Assembly (NCBI GenBank): GCA_946481735.1
Contig: CAMLOU010000142.1
Location: forward strand, 1 to 10,616
Source of the DNA: an uncultured Cellvibrio sp.
GTDB taxonomy: Bacteria; Pseudomonadota; Gammaproteobacteria; Pseudomonadales; Cellvibrionaceae
DNA length: 10,616 bases
Reading direction: 5' to 3'
The position numbers were made by a program, and so were the translations under genes. Position 1 is the first letter of the stretch. Each line of letters starts with the position of its first letter. This document shows, in pieces, positions 5,418-10,616 of the stretch. The notes beneath the pieces are model-generated. The model ran no database searches. It had not been told where the DNA came from and saw only the letters and a program-made list of their open reading frames with translations.

Positions 5418-7334
5418 TTACTGTAGAGTCGGTGTAGTCCAGTTAATCCAGCGCGCGCGATCCACGCTGAAGTTACCATCGGTGCGCACCACATTGGTAT
5501 TGCCGTTGCCGGTGCCAATCAGGAATTTATCCACGAAAGCATTTACCTCCGGCTGTTGCGAAGACGGGAATGAACAGTGTTGATGTCCGCCGACTTGTGA
5601 TACGCCCATGCGATCCGCAATACCCAGCCCCGTCCAGATTTCCCGCGCGGCGACGGACGCGGTGTAGGTACTGACATTACCCAGCCACTCCATATCGGTA
5701 TTTTCAATGACCAACAATGCGCGCGGTGCAACAAGGCCCATCACCTGATGGTGATCAAACGGCAGACGGGTTGCCGTGGAAGAGAATTGCGAGAAAGAGC
5801 TTCTGAACCACACATTCTCGGTCACGATCTGGCTAAGGGTTTGCACATTTTGTCCCGCTGAGCGCTGTGCATCGGAGACGCGCCAGGCTGCGGAGCCACC
5901 GGAGCCGCTTTCCTGCGGAATGGTCAATAAAATACGTTCGTCCAGTGCACCCGCAATCAACGCACCTTTACCGTTGCGGGAACATCCGGTCACACCCAAA
6001 CGCTCAGCATCGATATTCGCGCCCGGTGTTTTTTCCAGTGCATCAATTAATCGGCTCACCCCCCAGGCCCAGGCCGTCATCGCACCCGCACTGTGATTGC
6101 TGCCATACAGCGTGTAGAACTTGCCGCGCCCGCGCGAACTGCCGTTGGTTTGCTCGGCAATTTCATTGTTAGGGAAAGTAATCACCGCCACGCCCCGGCT
6201 CAACAATGCCGCATTGTTCAGGTTGGAGCCGCCGATACCGATCACCGCCGGATAGGGTGCACTGCCGGTGGTGGGCAATTGAATACTGGCGTTGAACGAA
6301 ATGGATTGGCCATTGGCCTGCACATTTACGGCAATGTTGGAGCCACTGGCAGACGCCGTAACGTTTGCCGTGGATGAATCAGGCTTTTCCCCCAGTTCAT
6401 AAAACTGTGCCTGCTTGCTGACTTCTGCACGGCGACAGGTCCAATCGTAGCGACTGGTAATGCGCGAACCATCGAGTGAGCGGAAAGGGTCGGGAAGCGC
6501 AGTGGTGGTCGTCAGGTTGGCGTAAGCCGGCAAGTCAGGCACATAACAACCTGCACCGGAATTCTCGACGCCTGCCGGTTCCAGCGGATCGGATTGAGAA
6601 CTGCTGGATGAACTGGATGCAACCGAACTGGGCGCAACTGACGAACTGCTCGGTTGGCTTGAAGCCACCGAGCTGCTCGATGAACTCGACGGGCAGGTGC
6701 TGTTACCGGTAATGCCGTAGGGTGATGGTTGACTCGTGCAGGTTGTCCGCGAAATGCAACTCTGCTGGTTCTCCCAACCCCAGCCACTTTGCGTCGTGGC
6801 ACACAGGGAATAATTTGTACCGTACCAGTTGCATTGCTGACCGGTACTGACGCAGGCACTAGACGCGGTAGATGAAACTGATGCTGCCGATGAACTCGCA
6901 GGCGCACCGACATTGCCGAAGGAAATGTATCCGCCGCAATACATCCATTCGCTGTAACTGCCCAGACCGCAACCGCCGTTGTAAGAGCCGGTATTGATTT
7001 GTTGATCTTCCGCCTGGCGGGTCGCGCCGTTGACCCGGATGTAATCCACGCGCACGTCGCGGCCGCTGGCATCATTGGTAAAGGCGACGCGAATTTCACC
7101 GGATAAACTGGTCGTTGCGGTGTAACTCGCCGTGGACGTAGTGAGCGTCCAGGTATTAACCGTGGTGCCGCCCACCTGTAACGACACGGATTCCGATCCG
7201 GCTGTTCCCTGCATGCGTATTTCAATGCTGTTGCTCTGTGCAGAGGCTCCGATACCTACGGACAAGGTGAATAAAAAACTGATGAATAAGGCCAAGGGGT
7301 GTTTGAATAGAACGACAACCTGCTGAATGCTCAT
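5418..7334 (-). CDS. Secreted glucuronoyl esterase: signal-CBM60-CBM10-Ser linker-CE15
   Basis: 638 residues. A signal peptide (about 1-32) ends in A-S-A-Q. Residues 34-143 resemble the calcium-dependent xylan/galactan-binding CBM60 module, including the [11 protein letters not shown] strand and a Cys-rich loop. Residues 161-205 are a CBM10 cellulose-binding module ([19 protein letters not shown]). A polyserine linker (about 215-248) leads to a CE15 esterase (about 262-605). G-C-S-R-N-G-K at 450-456 gives the nucleophile Ser452. Glu475 lies 23 residues on, as in fungal CE15 enzymes. H-Q-H-C at 584-587 supplies the His, probably His586, with Cys451-Cys587 a likely disulfide. CE15 enzymes cleave the ester between 4-O-methyl-glucuronic acid of xylan and lignin alcohols. 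The ATG at 7334 has GGAG 10 bases upstream on the minus strand. The adjacent CBMs would dock it on secondary cell walls. Confidence 0.92.
   Translation of the reverse strand: MSIQQVVVLFKHPLALFISFLFTLSVGIGASAQSNSIEIRMQGTAGSESVSLQVGGTTVNTWTLTTSTASYTATTSLSGEIRVAFTNDASGRDVRVDYIRVNGATRQAEDQQINTGSYNGGCGLGSYSEWMYCGGYISFGNVGAPASSSAASVSSTASSACVSTGQQCNWYGTNYSLCATTQSGWGWENQQSCISRTTCTSQPSPYGITGNSTCPSSSSSSSVASSQPSSSSVAPSSVASSSSSSSQSDPLEPAGVENSGAGCYVPDLPAYANLTTTTALPDPFRSLDGSRITSRYDWTCRRAEVSKQAQFYELGEKPDSSTANVTASASGSNIAVNVQANGQSISFNASIQLPTTGSAPYPAVIGIGGSNLNNAALLSRGVAVITFPNNEIAEQTNGSSRGRGKFYTLYGSNHSAGAMTAWAWGVSRLIDALEKTPGANIDAERLGVTGCSRNGKGALIAGALDERILLTIPQESGSGGSAAWRVSDAQRSAGQNVQTLSQIVTENVWFRSSFSQFSSTATRLPFDHHQVMGLVAPRALLVIENTDMEWLGNVSTYTASVAAREIWTGLGIADRMGVSQVGGHQHCSFPSSQQPEVNAFVDKFLIGTGNGNTNVVRTDGNFSVDRARWINWTTPTLQ
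6591..6689 (-). repeat. Polyserine linker-coding tract of the esterase
   Basis: Encodes residues about 216-248, Ser with interspersed Val, Ala, Pro and Gln, made of imperfectly repeated S-S-V-A-(P)-S-S blocks. It separates the two binding modules from the CE15 domain and is the same kind of linker as in the chitinase. Confidence 0.85.
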
Positions 7335-7448
7335 AGGGGGTAATCTCCATTTTATTTTTATCGCTGGATAGATGGCCCACGTCGGTTATGTGTAACGGGA
7401 TTAACGTGCCGCGTGCGTCATCCGCTTATGAACGCCTGCTTGAATACA

Positions 7449-7478
7449 AGTATACAGGTGGCTGAATAATGGCGTAAA
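7449..7478 (-). promoter_or_regulatory. Possible promoter of the esterase gene
   Basis: On the minus strand TTTACG (7478-7473, 4 of 6 to -35) and TATACT (7454-7449, 5 of 6 to -10) are 18 bases apart. The leader would be about 105 bases. Carbohydrate-active enzyme genes are usually activator-dependent, which fits a weak -35, but no operator is recognised. Confidence 0.35.
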
Positions 7479-7656
7479 AGGCAAGGGTTGGCAAATAAAA
7501 CGCAGGGAGATTGATATGTTTGGCTAAAACTCGCCATCAGGTACTGAAAATAACGCCAGGGTATGTTGCCAGCTAAAAAATATTGATAAATAAAAACAAA
7601 AGGAGCGTGAAAGTCTGGCTTGCAAAGCCTTACAAGCCGCTAAATTAACGCAAGGT

Positions 7657-7690
7657 AAAAATGCGCGCGCGATATCTATCACCCGCGCGC
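7657..7690 (-). terminator. Intrinsic terminator of copA
   Basis: Read on the minus strand: GCGCGCG, a loop of about 12 bases, CGCGCGC, then ATTTTTA. It begins about 15 bases after the CopA stop codon. Alternating GC arms allow more than one register. The plus-strand tail (TGTTTTA) is also T-rich, but no gene reads into it from that side. Confidence 0.8.
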
Positions 7691-7704
7691 TGTTTTACTA
7701 TCAA

Positions 7705-9969
7705 TTATTTTTTTTCGGTATGAGCGGATGTGTGAGGGCGCCAACGTTTAAGCAACAATGCATTGCTGACGACGCTCACACTACTGAACGCCATGGCGGC
7801 GCCGGCGATGATGGGGCTTAGCAAACCCATCGCGGCGAGCGGAATCCCGATCAGGTTATAAATAAACGCCCAAAATAAATTCTGGCGAATCTTTGCGTAG
7901 GTTCGCTGTGAAATATCAATGGCATCGCTCACTAGGGCAGGATCACCGTGCATCAAGGTAATGCCAGCTGTATGCATGGCGACATCGGTTCCGGTTGCCA
8001 TCGCGATACCGACATCGGCGGCCGCCAGCGCGGGCGCGTCATTGATACCATCGCCCACCATGGCAACGGATTGGTGTTGTTGTTTAAGTTCCGCGACAGC
8101 GGCCGCTTTATCGGCAGGCAAGACATTTGCCAACACCTGCTGAATGCCCAGAGCCTTCGCAACGCGCTGGGCGCTGCCTTGATTGTCACCGCTGATCATG
8201 ACGGTCTTGATGCCGCGTTGTTGCAAGCGTTCAATAGCCGCTTGTGCTGTCGGTTTAATTTGATCGCCAAAGGCAAACAAACCAAGCAGTTGTTTTTCCT
8301 GCCCCTGCGCAACAGGGCTGGTGCGCGCCAGCCAGGAGATGGTATTTCCCTGATTTTCCAGTGCCTGTGCCTGCTCGGTCAGCGGTGATAAATCGATGTG
8401 CAATTCCTGCATCAACCGCGTGTTACCAACATGAAATTGCACGCCCTCCACGGTTGCCACGGTCCCGCGTCCCGGTAAGGCGGTAGAGTTTTCACCGGCC
8501 GGAATCGTCAGATGTTGTTGCTCGGCCATGGCAATGACCGCGCGTGCCAGAGGATGCTCACTACCGGCCTGCACGGCAGCGGCAATTCGCAGTAATTCCT
8601 GGCGACTCTGATTTTGTTGCTGATCCACAGCAAGGTATTCAACTAATACGGGTTTGCCTTGCGTGAGCGTGCCGGTTTTATCGAAGATCACGGTATGAAT
8701 GCGGTGAGCAACTTCCAGTGCCTCGGCATCTTTAATTAAAATCCCTTGCTGTGCCGCCACACCCGTGCCCGCCATGATGGCGGTCGGTGTTGCCAAACCT
8801 AACGCACAAGGGCAGGCGATAACCAGTACAGCAACGGCATTGATGATGGCTTGTTGCACGTCACCGTTGAACCACCACCAACCTGCAAACGTCAGCAGTG
8901 CAATCATCAAGACCACCGGCACAAACACCGCGCTCACTTTGTCCACCAGACGCTGGATAGGCGCTTTGGCTGCTTGTGCATCTTCGACCAGACGAATGAT
9001 TCGCGCGAGTGTAGTTTCTGTACCGACGGCGAGTGTTTTAACAATCAACAATCCGTCAGCGTTAATTGAACCGCCGGTGACTTTATCGTTGATTTTTTTT
9101 GATAAGGGTAAACTTTCTCCCGTCACCATGGATTCATCCACATGGCTGGTGCCGTCCACAATGACTCCATCGACCGGGAGACGTTCGCCGGGTTTTACAA
9201 TTACCAGGTCATTCACCTTTACCTGTTCGATGGCAATCTCAATATCGCGCTGATGACGGCGAACTCGCGCCGTCGCCGGGCGCAAAGCCTGCAGTGCCTG
9301 AATCGCTGCGGTTGTCTGCCGTTTGGCGCGACCTTCGAGCCATTTTCCCAATAGCACTAACGTGATAACGACCGCAGAGGCTTCAAAATAATAATGCGCA
9401 TCAGCATGGCCGGCATGAAAAAATAATGCATACACACTTAAGCCATAACCAGCGCTGGTGCCGAGCGCAACCAACAGATCCATGTTGCCGGTTCTGGCTT
9501 TCAAGGCGCTCCAGCCGGCGCGATAAAAACGCGCACCGAGCCAGAATTGCACCGGCGTGGCGAGAGCGAATTGAATCCAGCCGGGCAGCATCCAGTGAAT
9601 ACCGAAGGGTGTCAGCAACATGGGTGCCACCAGGGGCAAGGATAATATCGCCGCAATAATCACCGCGCGTGCCTCGCGGTCCGTTTGCTGCTGTTTAACG
9701 GCGTCTTGTGCGGCCGGGGAGGGCGCTGGCAGGGATGCGTGATAGCCTGCGGCGGCGACAGCCTGAATCAATTCCTCGGCGGTGACAGCCTCCTTCATAA
9801 AATCAATGTGGGCATTTTCCGTTGCCAGGTTGACCGATGCACTAACGACGCCGTGGGTATTTTGCAGCGCTTTTTCCACACGTCCGACGCACGACGCGCA
9901 GCTCATCCCCTGAATGGATAAATTGAGCGAATGCGGTTGGGTTTGAACATCAACGGGGCTTTTCATCAT
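7705..9969 (-). CDS. copA: Cu(+)-exporting P1B-1-type ATPase CopA
   Basis: 754 residues. One N-terminal heavy-metal domain (about 14-80) has the copper site G-M-S-C24-A-S-C27. The P-type ATPase core follows: T-G-E at 283-285 (actuator), membrane C386-P-C388, phosphorylated Asp430 in D-K-T-G-T, S-E-H-P at 470-473 (nucleotide domain) and G-D-G-I-N-D at 639-644. Y704-N705 in helix 7 and M726-x2-S-S730 in helix 8 are the P1B-1 signature for Cu(I), against zinc or cobalt. A His-rich loop (H-A-G-H-A-D-A-H, 185-192) lies between early helices and faces the periplasm by model. It pumps Cu(I) from cytoplasm to periplasm using ATP. The start may be either of two adjacent ATGs: AGGAGGT (9977-9971) is only 1 base from the first but 4 from the second (9966), which is better placed. 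The CueR-type promoter just upstream makes copper induction likely. Confidence 0.96.
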   Translation of the reverse strand: MMKSPVDVQTQPHSLNLSIQGMSCASCVGRVEKALQNTHGVVSASVNLATENAHIDFMKEAVTAEELIQAVAAAGYHASLPAPSPAAQDAVKQQQTDREARAVIIAAILSLPLVAPMLLTPFGIHWMLPGWIQFALATPVQFWLGARFYRAGWSALKARTGNMDLLVALGTSAGYGLSVYALFFHAGHADAHYYFEASAVVITLVLLGKWLEGRAKRQTTAAIQALQALRPATARVRRHQRDIEIAIEQVKVNDLVIVKPGERLPVDGVIVDGTSHVDESMVTGESLPLSKKINDKVTGGSINADGLLIVKTLAVGTETTLARIIRLVEDAQAAKAPIQRLVDKVSAVFVPVVLMIALLTFAGWWWFNGDVQQAIINAVAVLVIACPCALGLATPTAIMAGTGVAAQQGILIKDAEALEVAHRIHTVIFDKTGTLTQGKPVLVEYLAVDQQQNQSRQELLRIAAAVQAGSEHPLARAVIAMAEQQHLTIPAGENSTALPGRGTVATVEGVQFHVGNTRLMQELHIDLSPLTEQAQALENQGNTISWLARTSPVAQGQEKQLLGLFAFGDQIKPTAQAAIERLQQRGIKTVMISGDNQGSAQRVAKALGIQQVLANVLPADKAAAVAELKQQHQSVAMVGDGINDAPALAAADVGIAMATGTDVAMHTAGITLMHGDPALVSDAIDISQRTYAKIRQNLFWAFIYNLIGIPLAAMGLLSPIIAGAAMAFSSVSVVSNALLLKRWRPHTSAHTEKK

Positions 9970-10004
9970 GACCTCCTGACAAGTATGTGATGGTTCATGA
10001 AGGC

Positions 10005-10035
10005 AGTATTTCCCTTCCAGTTAGTGGAAGGTCAA
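10005..10035 (-). promoter_or_regulatory. CueR-type (MerR-family) copA promoter and operator
   Basis: On the minus strand TTGACC (10035-10030) and AATACT (10010-10005) are 19 bases apart, the over-long spacing typical of MerR-family promoters. The spacer holds the perfect dyad CCTTCC-N7-GGAAGG (10013-10031 on the plus strand). The -35 and dyad closely resemble the E. coli copA promoter as I recall it. CueR with bound Cu(I) would untwist the spacer and activate copA. No cueR gene lies in this window. Confidence 0.85.
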
Positions 10036-10073
10036 GCCCCTTGTGTTATCGGGCAAAATTTTTAACGGTATGG

Positions 10074-10472
10074 TTATGACACCTTCTCATCAATGAGTGC
10101 GGGCGACACAGCCGTGACCTCCAGGCGACGCACTTTGCCACCCGGTGTCGGCCAATCAATCCGGCCACCCACGCGCAAGCCAATCAATGCTGTGCCCACT
10201 GGCGTGAGGATAGAAATCTTCATGTCTTCCACTTTCGCATCCTGTGGATACACCAGGCTGATGTGGGTTTCTTCACCGGAATCCAGGTCGATAAACGTGA
10301 CGGACGAATTCATGGTGACCACGTCGTCGCTGACTTCGCTGAGAATATCAGCGCGCCCCAATTCTTCTTCCAGCGCTTCGGCGGCGGCGTTGTTCGCTTT
10401 TTCGCACAGAGAAAGTAAATGTTGATAATCATATTCGGAAATAACAATCGAACTGTTGTGGTTAACAGACAT
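10074..10472 (-). CDS. rnk: Rnk-like GreA/GreB-family RNA polymerase-binding regulator
   Basis: 132 residues, matching Rnk (about 135) and shorter than GreA/GreB (about 158). A short helical N-terminus (about 13-47, rich in Ala, Glu and Leu) would form a stubby coiled coil. The FKBP-like C-terminal domain (about 52-128) carries I-S-I-L-T-P-V-G-T-A-L-I-G-L-R-V-G (86-102) and I-D-W-P-T-P-G-G (105-112), both characteristic of the Rnk/GreA fold. Known family role: it binds RNA polymerase in the secondary channel region without transcript-cleavage activity; in E. coli and Pseudomonas, rnk affects nucleoside diphosphate kinase levels. The ATG at 10472 has AGGTGG 5 bases upstream on the minus strand. 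Its stop is separated from copA by 104 bases with the copper promoter between, so the two are independently regulated although co-directional. Confidence 0.88.
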   Translation of the reverse strand: MSVNHNSSIVISEYDYQHLLSLCEKANNAAAEALEEELGRADILSEVSDDVVTMNSSVTFIDLDSGEETHISLVYPQDAKVEDMKISILTPVGTALIGLRVGGRIDWPTPGGKVRRLEVTAVSPALIDEKVS

Positions 10473-10502
10473 GGTTCCACCTCGATAGACCTGACGATAT
10501 GC

Positions 10503-10526
10503 AAAAACACCCGTGACAGAGGGTGC
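10503..10526 (-). terminator. Terminator-like hairpin upstream of rnk
   Basis: Read on the minus strand: GCACCC, 8-base loop, GGGTG, then TTTTTGC. The stem is five G-C/A-T pairs plus a possible G-U, followed by five T residues. It ends 30 bases before the rnk ATG. It may be the terminator of a minus-strand gene beyond the window, or an attenuator inside the rnk leader. Confidence 0.55.
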
Positions 10527-10561
10527 GTTAAGGAGAGAGTAAAGAACGAGAAGAAGTGTTA

Positions 10562-10593
10562 CGGCGATTAAGCGTAAGCGTGCTTAATCGCCG
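10562..10593. repeat. Perfect 12-base inverted repeat, function unknown
   Basis: CGGCGATTAAGC and its exact complement GCTTAATCGCCG flank an 8-base loop. The plus-strand side is followed by AAAAA, and there is no T tract after the stem in either direction, so it is not an ordinary intrinsic terminator. It could be a terminator relic, a regulator dyad or a dispersed genomic repeat. Confidence 0.7.
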
Positions 10594-10616
10594 AAAAAGA
10601 GGAAGGTGCGAAGAGG

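Larger units (their letters stand above)
7335..7704. other. 370-base intergenic region, no gene seen
   Basis: It separates the esterase start (7334) from the CopA stop (7705), both on the minus strand. Recognisable parts are the CopA terminator near 7657-7690 and a possible esterase promoter at 7449-7478. A small GTTA-N4-TAAC dyad at 7385-7396 lies in the presumed esterase leader. The rest is A/T-rich; I see no convincing coding frame on either strand, no tRNA and no repeats. Confidence 0.6.

Noticed and set aside
6512..7225. A 237-codon open frame on the minus strand overlapping the esterase gene
   Set aside because: It lies wholly inside the CE15 gene in another frame, its product is an Arg/Pro/Ala-rich composition typical of a GC-rich shadow frame, and it shows no motif.
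7441..7458. CTGTATACTTGTATT resembling half a LexA box upstream of the esterase
   Set aside because: There is no ACAG partner at the required 8-base spacing; it is better read as a -10 region.
7601..7648. AGGAG followed by GTG and a 13-codon frame in the intergenic region
   Set aside because: The start is only one base from the ribosome-site-like stretch, the peptide is unremarkable, and nothing suggests transcription in that direction.
7948..8388. A 146-codon plus-strand frame antisense to the copA hydrolase domain
   Set aside because: It is fully explained by the opposite-strand GDGIND region; no domain or start signal is recognisable.
8765..9253. A 162-codon plus-strand frame antisense to copA
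   Set aside because: It is antisense to strongly conserved P-type ATPase motifs, has low-complexity Thr/Ser/Ala composition and no ribosome site.
10034..10073. GCCC...GGGC between rnk and copA as the rnk terminator
   Set aside because: The stem is only 4-5 pairs with a 10-base loop, and the tail runs into the TTGACC -35 instead of a T tract.
1..10616. CRISPR arrays, insertion sequences, prophage genes, tRNA or rRNA
   Set aside because: I see no repeat-spacer pattern, transposase or integrase motifs, or RNA gene anywhere in the window.

Overview
The window looks like chromosome from a saprophytic, polysaccharide-degrading gammaproteobacterium of the Cellvibrio type (Cellvibrionales). The reasons are the polyserine linkers in two secreted enzymes, the CBM60-CBM10-CE15 architecture of one of them, a lipoprotein GH18 chitinase, and gammaproteobacterial control sites (a canonical LexA box and a CueR-type copA promoter). 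Genus assignment is inference from style, not from a database match.

Layout, left to right. Plus strand: the 3' part of a MalY/PatB-type PLP C-S lyase (1-768); a lipoprotein GH18 chitinase (952-1992) behind a good promoter that carries two GATA-N5-TATC dyads; a near-perfect LexA operator (2034-2053); a two-gene DNA-repair-type operon of a radical SAM protein with a C-terminal helix-hairpin-helix (2076-3320) and its DUF4130 partner (3324-4124); and a DUF418 membrane protein (4214-5371) closed by a bidirectional terminator (5376-5404). Minus strand: a secreted modular glucuronoyl esterase (5418-7334), a 370-base intergenic stretch holding a terminator and a possible promoter, a CopA-type Cu(+)-exporting ATPase (7705-9969) with a CueR-type promoter, and an Rnk-like GreA-family protein (10074-10472) with two hairpins upstream of it.

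How they work together. The chitinase and the glucuronoyl esterase belong to extracellular polymer use: chitin at the cell surface, and lignin-glucuronoxylan ester cleavage with xylan- and cellulose-directed binding modules. CopA is a self-contained copper-responsive export unit. The most interesting part is the 2.0-4.1 kb block. A radical SAM enzyme fused to a DNA-binding HhH, ending in a consensus beta-clamp-binding peptide (QLSLF), sits under a textbook SOS operator and is followed 3 bases later by its conserved partner DUF4130. Together these describe a DNA-damage-induced, replication-clamp-associated radical-SAM repair or modification system whose chemistry is, to my knowledge, not established.
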